The notes under the pieces were generated by a model. It worked only from the letters and a program-made list of their open reading frames with translations. It ran no database searches and had not been told where the DNA came from. A program made the position numbers and the translations under genes. A stretch of DNA of 64,000 bases, from NCBI GenBank assembly GCA_930367215.1, contig OV884057.1, forward strand, positions 247,158,830 to 247,222,829, given 5' to 3'. The DNA comes from Pollenia angustigena (lineage: Eukaryota > Arthropoda > Insecta > Diptera > Polleniidae). Of the stretch, positions 53,301-64,000 are shown piece by piece (position 1 is the stretch's first letter; every line of letters starts with the position of its first letter).

Positions 53301-54462
53301 ATGAAGACACAACTTCAGCGGCCTTTGAGATGGGCGACATGTCGATCTGGATCGTCTCGGGCTATATGGCGCATGACCAGGACAATGAGCCACCTAATAG
53401 GCTTGTTCGTGGCTTGATAGCCAAAGCCGGCTCCATGGGTACCCGGTGGTTATCTGTGGTGACGCTAACGCGCACCACATCACGTGGGGCAGCTCAACAC
53501 CAACACTAGAGGTGAGTCGCTATTTTCTTTTATCTGTAGCAGTAATTTGGAAATAGCAAACATAGGCGCGGAACCTACGTTCATTGTAGCTAATAGGCAG
53601 GAGGTTCTTGATGTGACAGCTCGGAACACTCCGACTTAATAAGTAACTGGGCGGTCTCAAATGACTGTTCTTTTTCGGACCACAGGTATGTTGAGTTTCA
53701 ATTAGGTCCACCCACTTGGGGGTGTGTACTTTTGTGAATAGGAGGAGAACGAGGTGGGACTATCAGGCTAGTCTACTCGCTGATTCTCTGGGCTCAGTCC
53801 CTGTCATTAGTGGCATTACGGAGACTGAAATGGCAGTGGAGTTCCTATCGGGGGCACTGCGTCAGGCAACGGCACTGGCTTGTAGGCCAGTGGTTAGGAA
53901 GAAGGGGGGCAAGCCACCATGGTGGAGCCCTGAGATTGCACAGTCTTATTCAATATGGCTAAACGACTGGGAAACTGGTCGGATTATAAGTCGGCATTGA
54001 ATAGGTTCAAAAATTTGGTTAGATCGGCAAAACGGAATGCCTGGAGGAACTTCTGCAGCGGCGTGGAAGGCTCCTCTGAGACAAACCGGTTGCGCAAAAT
54101 AATGGCTTCATGCCCGGCTGTCCCTAGCTTCATTCAGAAAGCTGATGGTAGCTGGACTACAAATAGTCAGGAGACGCTGGAGGTGTTAATTGACACGCAC
54201 TTTCCTGGCAATTCCCTTCCAACACCACGGAAGATCAACTGCTTATCAGAGCCTGGACCCGTGTCCATTTCTTTGTGCTATGATAGGCTCAATTGGGCGA
54301 TGAGGAGCTTCGACTCCTTTAAGGCTCCTGGTCCGGACGGTATTATTCCAGCCGACCTTCAAAAGAATGCGGGGCTTCTGATTCCTTGGCTGTCCGCTAT
54401 TTATACGGAATGTATTAGATTCTCGTACGTTCCCATCCGATGGACTAGATGTAGGGTTGTTT
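50303..54462 (+). repeat. segmental tandem duplication, unit 2
   Basis: Second copy of the 46131-50302 block. Differences from unit 1 include a 6-bp insertion near 50683, different A-run lengths, a 1-bp change at about 53712 and a 19-bp deletion at about 53946 ('cgcagagactgtcgtaggt' missing). Most other bases match. Confidence 0.93.
51749..53094 (+). pseudogene. LOA ORF1 (gag-like), frameshifted
   Basis: Same reading as the copy at 47572-48917, with the same frame change near 52850. The translated N-terminal 430 residues are identical between copies. Sharing of the lesion shows that it predates the duplication, or that both units are versions of one allele. Confidence 0.7.
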
Positions 54463-56238
54463 TCATTCCAAAGGGAGGTAAAGCATCCCACACCAGACCT
54501 AAGGACTATAGGCCAATCAGCCTGTCGTCTTTTCTTCTCAAGACCCTTGAAAGGGTCATTGATATTCATCTGAGGATGTCTATTCCTAGACATTTGCTCT
54601 CTTCATCGCAGCATGCCTACACCAAGGGCAAGTCTGTAGAGACGGCGCTCCACTCACTGGTCGGCTACATTGAGAAATCCCTTGAATTTCGGGAATACTT
54701 ATTGTGGCTTTTCTGGACATTGAGGGAGCTTTCAATAATGTCAAACCCAACTCCATCTTTGAGTCGATGAGGGAGGTTGGGGTTGACGATGTAATTTGTA
54801 GATTTATTGGTAATCTACTCGATAATAGGATCATTGAATCCACGATGGGTGCTACTAATGTTTGCAGATTTGTGCACAGGGGCACCCGCAAGGTGGGGTT
54901 CTGTCCCCTCTACTATGGAACCTGACGGTGAACACATTGCTGGGCCGGTTCGACAGATTAGGGATAAGAACCGTAGCGTATGCGGATGACGTGGCGGTGG
55001 CGGTCGCGGGTAAACACCTGGACACATTGTCCCATTGTATGGAATCTGCATTGCAGATTCTAAGCTCTTGGAGCACTTCCTGTGGACTTGGTGTCAATCC
55101 ACAGAAAACTGATTTGGTAGTCTTTACCAGGAAGTACAAGGTTGGCAACTTTAGGCTTCCTAGGCTAAACGGCACGGAGCTGAGGCTCTCGAACAGTGCC
55201 AAATATTTGGACGTAATTCTCGATAGCAAACTATCATGGGAACTCAACGTTCGGACGAGGGTTGATAGGGCTATTGTGGCCTTATACACCTGCAAGAGAT
55301 CCTTGGGCAGGAGCTGGGGCCTGGGCCCCAGGGGTGTCGAATGGATCTTTGAAGCGGTGGTAAAACCGATTCTCTTCTATGGGGTCATAGTGTGGTGGCC
55401 TGCCATGGAAAGGGGACGGTACTGCAGGATGCTTGAGAAAGTATATAGGTAGGCTGCGCTGATGATCACGGGATCACTCCGCTCGACACCGACGAAGGCA
55501 CTCTTTACTATGCTAGACTGGTTGCCGATTGATATCATGGCCGAACAACAGGCCTTGACTTCCGCTATGAGACTGGGGGCGGTGGGCCTATGGTATGGTG
55601 GCTGCCATTGCAGCTCTGGCTGGTGTCTTTACGACATCTATGTTAACAGTGGAATGCCGGATGTCTCTAAATGAGATGAGATGAGATGAGCGAAACATTC
55701 CAGTGTAACGCTGACATGGGTACCAGGACACAGTGGGCTCCTGGGCAACCATACTGCGGACAGTCTAGCCAAACAAGGCTGTCTGTTGGACGACATGTTC
55801 GTCGACGGCCTGATTGGCACTTCAATGGAGCGCTGCAGGACTCTCATCAGACGGGAGTCGTACAGAAGGGCTTAGGGGAGATGGCAGGGCGAGCATACCT
55901 GTTTGATGGACAGGACTCTATGGCCTGGCTATGACGCTGCGAGAACGCGCGTACTACTCGGTCTCGGCAGGGACCGGATAAGGACAGTGATATCGGTTAT
56001 CACGGGTCACTGGGTGATAGGGACTCATGCTAGGAGGATAGGTCTTGCGTATAATGACTAATGCAGGAGTTGTCATGATGAGGAGGAGGAGGAGACGGTG
56101 TTTCACTTCCTCTGCCAATGCCCCGGTCTGGCGGGCGTTAGGGTGAGGCATTTTGGGAGACCGGAATTGCCATGTCTGGACGATTTGTCCAATGCGGGAC
56201 TGAAATCGATCTACTGGCTGACCCTTGTCACTGGCTAG
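53057..56238 (+). pseudogene. LOA ORF2 (endonuclease-RT-RNase H), decayed
   Basis: Domains in order: APE endonuclease (from 53057; MIQEPWIHK), broken frames at 53440-53720, then RT from about 53955 with APGPDGIIPADLQK, RVVFIPKGGKASHTRPKDYR, PISLSSFLLKTLERV and SQHAYTKGKSVETALHSLVG, a shifted DIEGAFNNVKP, another shift at GGVLSPLLWNL, and the catalytic YADD in RTVAYADDVAVAVAG (about 54976). After a TAG at 55450, an RNase H remnant reads GNHTADSLAKQG, and near the end a Cys-rich CRSCH...FHFLCQC motif precedes the stop at 56236-56238. The 19-bp deletion at 53946 is private to this copy. Inactive. Confidence 0.88.
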
Positions 56239-56315
56239 GGGTATCACAAAGGGACCGCTATAAGGACCCAAGTGAGTCGTCTTCGTGACGGCTACCCATT
56301 TAACCTAACCTAACC

Positions 56316-57220
56316 TAGATATTGCGGTAAACTTTCTTCCAACTTAGCTTCTAATGGCCAGGAAAAATGTTATGCAATTTTGTGATATACGGTCCATAAT
56401 TTATCTTAGATCCCATTTTAGCAGCCTTCTGTAATTCACTGAAAAACGCTTAAACTAATTGCACCGCTATATTGAAATTTATGTTTTTTAATACCAGAAA
56501 TCACTCTGCAGAATTTGGGATGATTGGTTCATAGCTTACCATGGCTCCAATAAAAATTGCCCTCCTGGAAATCATTTAAGTTCAGCTTAAACTGTTACGA
56601 ATCATGATATTTTACTCAAGCTAGTTAAAATTGCCAAAGCTAAAGCATTAAACTTTCCGATTGTCGGTCAATAATTTAATGTAGGTCTAAACTGCAACCA
56701 ATTTTAATACAGATGTCTGTTTTAATAAAGATAATTATATTTAATAGACATCATATAGATGATACTTCTAAAACATTCGAACTGTCAGTGGATGGTATCA
56801 AAGATTCGGCACAGCCGAATAAAGTACTCTAACTTGTTTTTAATAAAATTGTAAATTGAGAGCCATTTGTTACATAAGAATTAACGTAAATTAAAAATTG
56901 TAGCATTTAAAAATTAAATCATCGATAAATTCCATGTCGTTATTGTTCATCTAGATTATTGTTATTGTTCAGATAGATTGAAAAGATCATTAAATCAAAT
57001 GCATATACAGTTGTTTGACGCGTATGTATATTGGTTGTGTGGATACGCTGAAAAAATCCATTCGACGCGAAAAAGTTAAAAAAACGAAAGTATGATGCAT
57101 TTGTGGATAAAAACATAACTACAAGAGCTTTTTCGTCCAGATCAGAATCACATTTATCATACAGCTGTGAGACATCAAAATCGGAGCGAGATGATTTTTA
57201 CCTAAATGAAGGAACAAAAA
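56316..57220 (+). repeat. common fly repeat, right flank of LOA
   Basis: It continues the repeat interrupted by LOA: 'atattgcggtaaactttctt', 'taccagaaatcactctgcag', 'gattggttcatagcttacca' and the terminal 'ttcggcacagccgaataaag' (about 56808). Beyond 56830 it is plain A+T-rich sequence. Confidence 0.7.
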
Positions 57221-58429
57221 TCCTCATAAGGGGGGAAAAAAATAGGAGGGAAATAAGTAAATGAGGCAAAAGTTGCAAAGCCTTCCTAAAGTATGTGAAA
57301 GGAAATAATTTTCTTTAATTGCAGAAGTTGCTTGCCATACCCAAGCAGTGTAAAGGGGTGTTAAACTTAAAGCTTCAAGAAATGTAAGTAGGTTAAAAGC
57401 AAGAGATGGTTTCATTCGCTCTATAACAAAAGCAATACAATATATACAATTGTTAGGGACAAAATCTCAATTTGATTAAAAACAAGACTGTTTACAATGG
57501 GCAAAAGTGTGATTTTTGTTTTCGTTATAAATACAGTTTTATATTAAATATGTTTTATTTTATTTTTTGTGAATACGGCAGTTAAACAATTTGTATTGTT
57601 TAAACTATTTAAAACAAAATTATTTATATTATCATGTGTAATATAGTTTAGCAATTTAAAGTGCTTTTCTCCACCTCAAGACCTTGACCTAGGAAGCTTA
57701 GATTTTTTCTTAATAAACTTCAGTCAGTCTATAGAGCATTAGTTCATAATAAAGGAAAACCTAAATTAAATTTTTTTTTCGCTCCCTCTTATTGCCCATG
57801 GGTTCCTATATGGGACTCTCTCAAAAATTATTATATACTATGCTGTAGGGTATCATATAGTCGGGCCTGGCCGACTAAACTTTCAAACTTTTCTTTAACT
57901 GTATTTTCCGAAAGTTGAATAAATTTTTATAACAGATGTGTTTGCTTAATTCCAAAATTTTTTATTTTTTATCATACACAGTTTAGTTTTAACAGTTACA
58001 GTTATAAATGTAACAAAATATTTTCTATATTTGTATTTTACACAAAAAACAATGGCTTGAGGATTGATATGTTTTTTTTTGTTATTATTTTAATATGGTA
58101 AGGAATTTATTTTGTTTTATATTAATTTTGTTTTGTTTAAATCCTATTTTTATTTATATTATTTGGCAAATTTTAATTAAACTTAAGATAACAGGGGTTT
58201 TTTCAATATTGCACATGTATTTTGAAAGTTCGCTTAATGAAAAATGCCATAAATGATAATTCTAGCCAGTGCTACCAGTGAAAAACATAAAATGCTCGAA
58301 AAAATTATAAACATTTTGGAGAAATTAATTTAAAATATACATGTGTGTATAACCAATTTAGCAAATCTAAATTAGAATTTGTGTTGAATCTTTTGTATTC
58401 ATCCATATGTATTGTGAAAAGGGTATACT
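57221..58429. other. non-coding, repeat end relic
   Basis: At 57838-57885, 'gctgtagggtatcatatagt' then 'cgggcctggccgactaaact' looks like another terminal piece of a dispersed repeat. No protein match is recognised in the rest. Confidence 0.5.
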
Positions 58430-59460
58430 AAGTTTGTCATTCCGTGTGAAACTTTTTTATTATTCATCTCAGACCCCATAAAGTATATAAGTATATTCTG
58501 GGTCCTTGAGTAATTCCAAGTTGCTTTAGCCATGTCCGTCTGTCTGTCCGTCTGTTGAAAACACGCTCACTTTCGAAAAACTCAAAAGAAATAAACAAAC
58601 TTGCTGTCAAATTGCTTGTAGTTATCCAAAGCAGTTTGGGATTGAAATCCAGCAAAATCGGTTCAGTAGGATCAGGGCTATGAATCAAAATGTGGAACCA
58701 ACACCTTAAAAAAAATTGATAATTTTGTTACAAAATCTAACATAAATGGTGGAACAATGCACAGAATGATATAAGATTTTGCAAACATCCGTTTTATTCG
58801 ACTGTAAAATTTCATGAAGATCCGTCCAAATTTACCCTAGGTCCCATATAAGCCCTACTCCCGGAAAACAGTATAGTACGCTTAAAACCCTAACTACCAA
58901 TGCTATCATAACAAATGTTGGTACGTCACAGTTTTATAAGACTAATATAAATGACACTGCGAAATTTCGTGAAGAATGGTTCATAATTTACCCTAGGCCA
59001 CATATAAACCCTACTCCCGGAAAAGAGTTTAGTACGCCTAAAACCATAATTAATAATGCTGTCATAACAAATTTTGGCTCGTCACAGTTTAATAGGACTA
59101 GAAATAACACTGTCAAATTTCGTGGAGATCGGTCCATAATTTACTCTAGGCCTCATATAAACCCTACTCCCGGAAAACAGTTTCGTACGCCTAAAACCGT
59201 AATGAACAATGCTATCATAATAGAAATTGGTACGTTACAGTTTTGTAGGACTAGAAATGACACTGTGAAATTTCGTGAAGATCGTCCATGATTGGTTCAT
59301 AGCTTACCATTGCTCCAATATAAATTGCCCTCCTAAAATCATTTAAGTTCAGCTTAAACTGTTACGAATCCTGATATTATACTCAAGCTAGTTAAAATTG
59401 CTAAAGCTTAAGCATTAAACTTTCTGATTGTCGGTGCAGATGTCTGTTTTTATAAAGACA
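58430..59460 (+). repeat. common fly repeat with 152-bp tandem units
   Basis: It starts 'gggtatactaagtttgtcat', then 'ttctgggtccttgag', GTCCGTCTGTCTGTCC (58532-58551) and 'aaaacacgctcactttcgaa'. From about 58816 three tandem units of roughly 152 bp begin 'cgtgaagatc' or similar and contain 'atataaaccctactcccgga' and 'gtacgcctaaaacc'. It ends in the 'gattggttcatagcttacca' block at 59287. Non-coding. Confidence 0.8.
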
Positions 59461-59461
59461 A

Positions 59462-60910
59462 TAATTCAATTCAATTCGTTTATTTATGATAATATGTACA
59501 GGAATTTAAAAATGTGTTTTACATAATGTAGAGAGTTTAGATATGCATAATCTTTTCTACTCAAATATAATAATTTTATGATTAAATAAATTAGAAATAA
59601 TTAACAGTTTAAGATCGAGAGAAAAATTATATAAAAAAAACTTTTTAAGAAAAAAAAAAAAAAAAAATTTGTAAAGATAAAATATACTAGTCTAAAGGTG
59701 CTATCATGATATTACTGATATGCAGATATTGTGATATTTGACATCTTTGGTCGAAATTTACTTTAAGCCGTTGTATCTTCACGTCCACCATTTCGATGCT
59801 GCTTATATTATGCAATCTTCTAGTAGAGAAATGCCTTGGAAGGTTATACATAATTTTTAGTAACTTATTTTGAGCGAGTTGTAAGTTTTTTATATGAAAT
59901 TTTGCTATGGTTGCCCAAACTGGAGCCCCGTAAAACATTATTGAATGAAATAAGACCTTAATCATAATAATTTTATTTTCTCGACTAAGTTTGGATTTTT
60001 TATTGATAAAAGGAAAAATTATTCTCTTGGTTATATTTGTTTTATCGATGACATAAGCAACATGTTCTTTAAAGTTAAGTTTTGAATCTAAAATAACACG
60101 TAAATATTTGACTTTAGGCTCCCAAGAAATATTGCTTGTTTCAAAACGTAAAGAATGTTAAAAAATATAACAGTCTTTTCTTTTTCTTGTAAAAAATATA
60201 GCTTGAGTTTTAGAGCTATTTATGACGATTTTCCATTTAGTGAAATAATTTCGAACAATAGTTAATGATGATTGAAGATTAATAATTATATCTTCCGCTA
60301 AGATTCCCGAACATAAAAAGGCTGTATCGTCAGCAAATATAGACGTTGTACAGTGTTGACAAACTTGAAAATCTGATGTGTATATGTTGTAGAGAATGGG
60401 TGATAAGCAGGAGCCCTTTGGGCAACCAGCTGTAACACCCACTTTATTGGAGAAACATTTGCCAATATGAACTCTGTACTCACTCTGTACCTTAAAAAAC
60501 TTTTTATTATTTTTATGAGAGGGGTGGGAAAGTTGAAATTTGTCATTTTAAAAACAAGGGCTAAACAGAAAAAAATGCTGCTTTTACATCTAATAACACC
60601 ATACCCGTTGATTTTCCGTTAATAAAATTTGATTTAACTATGTTTTTGATTCTAAGTAAAGCATGAGATGTGTTGAGGCCATTTCTTAATCCAAACTGTT
60701 GGTTTGGCAATATGTTTTTATCATCAATAAATTAGCATAATTTATTTTTAATAACTTTTTCTAGTAACTTACTAATGGTAGAAGGCTAATTGGGCGATAA
60801 GACTGTGGAGAGTTGCTAGGTTTATTAAGTTTGGCGATAGGTATAACCATAGCTTCTTTCCAACAGTTTGGAAAATAAGCGTTTTTTAAGCAGTATTGAC
60901 GAAAGTAATT
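59462..60910 (-). mobile_element. 5'-truncated Jockey-like non-LTR retrotransposon
   Basis: On the minus strand it carries the C-terminal two-thirds of a reverse transcriptase and a 3' UTR containing AATAAA-like words (TTTATT on the plus strand at about 59480). It ends in a GAATT-type short repeat ('caattcaattcaattcg' at 59463 on the plus strand). The 5' part, including ORF1 and the endonuclease, is missing. Confidence 0.75.
59687..60890 (-). pseudogene. Jockey-like reverse transcriptase fragment
   Basis: Reading from the upstream end on the minus strand: PNCWKEAMVIPIAKLNKP, SYRPISLLPTISKLLEKVI and a stop, FGLRNGLNTSHALLRIKNI, MVLLDVKAAF, then GCPKGSCLSPILYNIYTSDF and the catalytic box SIFADDTAFL (in 60442-60158). 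The last part is FYGAPVWATIAKFHIKNLQL, LAQNKLLKIMYNLPRHF (59965-59687). Several stops and frame changes are present (after LEKVI, around 60540, and at about 60157). The GCPKGS box replaces the usual GVPQGS. No activity is expected. Confidence 0.82.
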
Positions 60911-61034
60911 TTATACCATTATTAGGGAGATTTTAAATGCACAGATTATTGATTTTAAAAATACCTAGTGCTTTTTTTATTTTTTAGTTTTTTAATAATA
61001 TTTTTTAAGTCAGGTTCTGCTATTTCAAGATCAG
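60911..61034. other. non-coding spacer
   Basis: A+T-rich sequence between the Jockey-like fragment and the MITE. Nothing recognised. Confidence 0.5.
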
Positions 61035-61274
61035 GGGCCTAATTCTGGCATTCGTGATCGGGTACTTTCTCGATTCGAAAGCAATTTTATTTTTAAATCT
61101 TTCAGTCGATACTGAACGAATCGAAATTATTTTTTCAGTATTGTGAAACTCAAATTAATGCTTTACATCACAGAAAAAATAATTTCGATTAGTTCAGTAT
61201 TGACTGAAATATTTAGATATTAAATTGCTTTAGAATCGAGAAAGAACTCGATCACGAATGCCAGAATCAGGCCC
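61035..61274. mobile_element. 240-bp near-perfect palindromic MITE
   Basis: The ends GGGCCTAATTCTGGCATTCG and (from the right) GGGCCTGATTCTGGCATTCG are flanked by CAG (61032-61034, 61275-61277). Pairing extends through most of the element, including 'ttctcgattcgaaagcaatt' and the 'aataatttcgatt' arms. A CAG/CTG-type target is a known Harbinger preference. Confidence 0.87.
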
Positions 61275-61277
61275 CAG

Positions 61278-62989
61278 GGTAATCATTACTGCCCGTCTAT
61301 ACCAGAGATAATCTTTTCCATTTTTTACAAATCTGAATACATTTACTTTAAGGGTACATGAATTATCGCTTGCACGCATTTCAAATTTGCACGACTTTAA
61401 GTGCTTCTAAACGAGAAATGCATGTATAAAAATTAGGTAATATGCATGGACAATGCTTATAGAAAAAACACTGTGGTAAAATTAAAAAGTTTAAGATATG
61501 ATTTTATTTAAATTCGTTTGAGTTCTTGTTCTAAATTCCATTTATTTAGAAGTACCAATGTAAAGTACCGTAAGTTTTTTTTTTAGAAAGTAAAAGAATG
61601 TTCTAAGTTTGGTTCTGACTGTTCTTTTAAGATAGGACGTGTGACTTTTCAATTGTGATGGAACAATCTTTGCACACATTTTTAATTATGATGAAAATTT
61701 TAAACTGTTCACATATACAAATTTTTATTGTACAACTTAAAAAAAACTATTTTATTACGGTGCAAAAAAGCGAAATGCATAAGCACACAAATTTTTTTGG
61801 TTCTTTAAATTCGGAAAGAAAAATGTTTGTGTTGGGGTAGCACTAAGCGTGCATGGTATGCATGTAAGCGATAAATACTGGATTTTTTTTATATATATGA
61901 AGAATTAAATTTCTAGCACTATTTAAGGAGATTAGGTTTTGATATAGTTTTATATCTAAATAAGATTAAGTTATAATATATTTAAATAGAATTTATAAAA
62001 TTCGTTACAAAAATAAATTCGTACTTTTGCATAAGTGTATGTATGTATTTATCAAGAATGAAAATTGGGAATTTAGCACAAAAAACAAAATTTTATTAAT
62101 GTATGTAATTAAATTAGTACCAAATCTTTTCCCATTTTCTCAATTTCGATAGACAAATTTTAGAATATCGAAACAAAAAAATAAAAGAATTATTAAAAAA
62201 GTTAATTTTAAATAAATGGGAGAAAAATGGTGGTGTGAATTAAAGATTTTTTTTATGTGTGCAATATTCTTGGTAATCTCGATATCTCTTCAATTTATTT
62301 AAATTAGGGAGTGGCTCCTTTTTGCCGATATGATACCGTTACTGATACTCAAAAAGAAATATCAGTGATACCGATACGCATATTGAATTTGAATCCAAGT
62401 GACAATTAACAAAACTCAACTAGAGCAATTTACTTTTACAAAAAAAAAAAAATTGCTTCTTTTAATCATTATTTTTTGCTACTATTCGCGTTACTTGGCA
62501 GCTATTACATAACTACTTCTTATAACGTTTTATATAAGTCAATATCGTAATAAATAAAATAATCACTAACACGTAATGGTTCACAAACATTTAAAAAAAA
62601 ACAGAAATAAAGTTATTTATAAAATGAAAATGGATTTTCGACAAGCTTAGAAATTGGCTTTTTGGTAAGTATTTTGCTTCTTATAAGCGATTTGGTAACT
62701 GGTTAACTTTTAAAAGGTTTAAAGTTAAATTGTAACTATCGAGGTTTTATCTTATTGGAAGGTAATGTGTATACACTAAGGTGTTCAATTAATTGGGTTT
62801 TATTTTTGTTCGATTAAACGATTAATCGATATTTGGCATTTTTAACTTATTCGATTAAACGAATAAAATTTTAAAATTAATCGATTAATCGAATAATTCT
62901 AAATCCAGAAATTTAATAAATTACGAGATTTTACTATCGATAATTTTAGAAACAATTAGCTCTTGAGTAAATAAACATTCGTTTTTAAA
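61278..62989. other. non-coding, weak repeats
   Basis: A partial copy of repeat B ('gaaaattgggaatttagcac') lies at about 62055-62085. At 62800-62900 clustered 'cgattaatcgat' words resemble the ends of the hAT-type element at 23154. No gene is recognised. Confidence 0.5.
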
Positions 62990-63230
62990 TAAAACTAGTC
63001 AATTGCTTCACTTTCGGGCACTTAGATTTTAAAAGAGTCAATATAACTTTAGATTTGTTTAAACTTTTCACGGACATTCCATCCTCTGCTATGCTTCTGC
63101 AAATAATTTCTTCTAGAAAATCGATCGAAGTATATTCCTCAAAATATTTATTCATTGGACCACTTGCCCCTTTTGATTTTGTAGGTGGAGCATCTTCTTC
63201 AAGTACTGTTCAAATACATAATGTTGTATT
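62990..63230 (-). pseudogene. possible hAT transposase fragment
   Basis: One minus-strand frame (not starting with Met) reads MNKYFEEYTSIDFLEEIICR, SIAEDGMSVKSLNKSKV, LTLLKSKCPKV. This recalls the stretch after the BED zinc finger of hAT transposases, where a Met/Asp-Gly-hydrophobic pattern (often DGIPF) precedes a Lys-rich helix. The match is short and the rest of the transposase is absent. The nearby 'cgattaatcgat' words could be its element's subterminal repeats. Low certainty. Confidence 0.3.
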
Positions 63231-63248
63231 CACTGTGAAACTAGTAAA

Positions 63249-63485
63249 TTAGTGAAGTTGTTGAAGAACATTTAAGTTAATATATTTTTTGACACCTGTT
63301 ACATTTAGGATTTTTTGATTTATCCTGCGTAAAATATTTTTAAGCCTGTTGAAATCTATAGTAACTCTACTGTCAATACTAATGTAAATATCGCTGCTAT
63401 AAATTCTATGATTTTTATAATTGTCAAACTTTTCTCCATTTTGAAAGTTTTCTGTATCTCTAATTATTCCTAACTTAACTTTCAT
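63249..63485 (-). other. unrecognised 78-codon frame
   Basis: An open frame with YSSDIYISIDSRVTIDF and NRLKNILRRINQKI directly upstream of the hAT-like fragment on the same strand. I do not recognise it. It may be part of the same decayed transposon, or chance. Confidence 0.2.
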
Positions 63486-64000
63486 TTGAATTAGAACGTT
63501 TTTCCTTTCTTATTATTTTGAAATAAATAACATTGAATTAGACAACACGCTGTTTTCTTACCTACATTTACCATCCTCGACTTCTACGTTAACATATTAT
63601 GTACATACATATTTTTAAACAAAAATATATAACAAAGCCAAACTCTCAAACTCATTCTAAAGAGAAAAACGCATGAACTATTTTTTTTTAAATATGGGCG
63701 TGTTCTAGAAATCGAAATGAAGTGGATTTTAAATTAAGCAAATTTTAAAACATTTAAAAAATAATCAATTTTATCTAATTCATTCTTTAAGTATCCATTA
63801 TTTTTGCAAGAACAACACTAAAAACCACGAAAAACTAGGGTCATTTTGTAAATAGTATTTGAATTTAACTTAACGTTTGATTTCAATTTCACTTCATTTC
63901 GATTTCTAGAACATAACCGATAAATTAATACAAATCTATGAGTGGTGTTGCCAACTGAAAACAATGTTTTTTGTCGGTATATTGAGAAACCCAAAATCGT
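63486..64000. other. non-coding, nothing recognised
   Basis: A+T-rich sequence. The words 'ttcatttcgatttctagaac' at 63893 recur at 1389-1408 near the other end of the window, pointing to a further dispersed repeat. Confidence 0.5.

Larger units (their letters stand above)
51283..56315 (+). mobile_element. LOA-clade retrotransposon, near full-length copy 2
   Basis: A 5-kb non-LTR retrotransposon with ORF1, APE endonuclease, reverse transcriptase, RNase H and a C-terminal zinc-knuckle-like region. It ends in a TAACC repeat (56300-56315) without poly-A. The 3' flank TAGATATT matches the presumed 5' target TAGATGTT except at one base. LOA is the best clade guess because of the RNase H and the ORF1 type. 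Many frameshifts and stops make it dead. Confidence 0.85.

Noticed and set aside
55638..56271. Minus-strand frames opposite the LOA 3' end
   Set aside because: The plus strand carries RNase H and Cys-rich landmarks of the same element, so these are shadows.

Overview
This is AT-rich nuclear DNA from a higher fly. Three conserved genes with short, canonical GT-AG introns read like Drosophila genes: cactus, mRpL4 and mEFG1/iconoclast. The heavy load of DNA transposons, MITEs, Helitrons and LOA/Jockey retrotransposons suggests a large-genome calyptrate fly (blow fly or house fly type). The species is an inference, not something read from the sequence.

Layout. 1-10154: the 5' part of cactus (IkB) on the minus strand. 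Three coding exons are visible; the last ankyrin and PEST exons are not found and must lie beyond position 1, so 1-7029 is probably a long intron filled with repeats. 10155-26889: a gene-poor stretch with an INE/DINE-type Helitron, a head-to-tail array of short Helitrons split by a Tigger/pogo element, hAT-type elements and many palindromic MITEs. 26890-27845: mRpL4 (plus strand). 28157-30278: a non-coding, Mutator-like element built from many short repeats. 31425-33853: mEFG1 (minus strand). 34067-37560: a hAT-type and a Harbinger-type non-autonomous element. 37700-38570: a broken asparaginyl-tRNA synthetase copy joined to unrelated sequence. 40590-44649: a complete PIF/Harbinger transposon with an intact MADF/Myb-like gene and an intact HARBI1-like transposase gene, carrying smaller MITEs in its middle. 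46131-56315: a LOA-clade non-LTR retrotransposon whose 5' part, plus its left flank, is tandemly duplicated. 56316-59470: a dispersed fly repeat with internal tandem units. 59462-60910: a 5'-truncated Jockey-like element (minus strand). 61035-64000: a perfect MITE and a possible hAT transposase relic.

The host genes act in two processes. Cactus is the inhibitor of Dorsal/Dif in the Toll pathway. mRpL4 and mEFG1 both act in mitochondrial translation (large subunit protein and translocase) and sit about 3.6 kb apart, separated by a transposon. The most notable mobile feature is the potentially autonomous Harbinger. Many of the MITEs have the 3-bp TTA/TAA target duplications typical of that superfamily. 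I found no CRISPR, rRNA or functional tRNA gene, and no clearly new protein system; the novelty here is mainly in mobile-element architecture.
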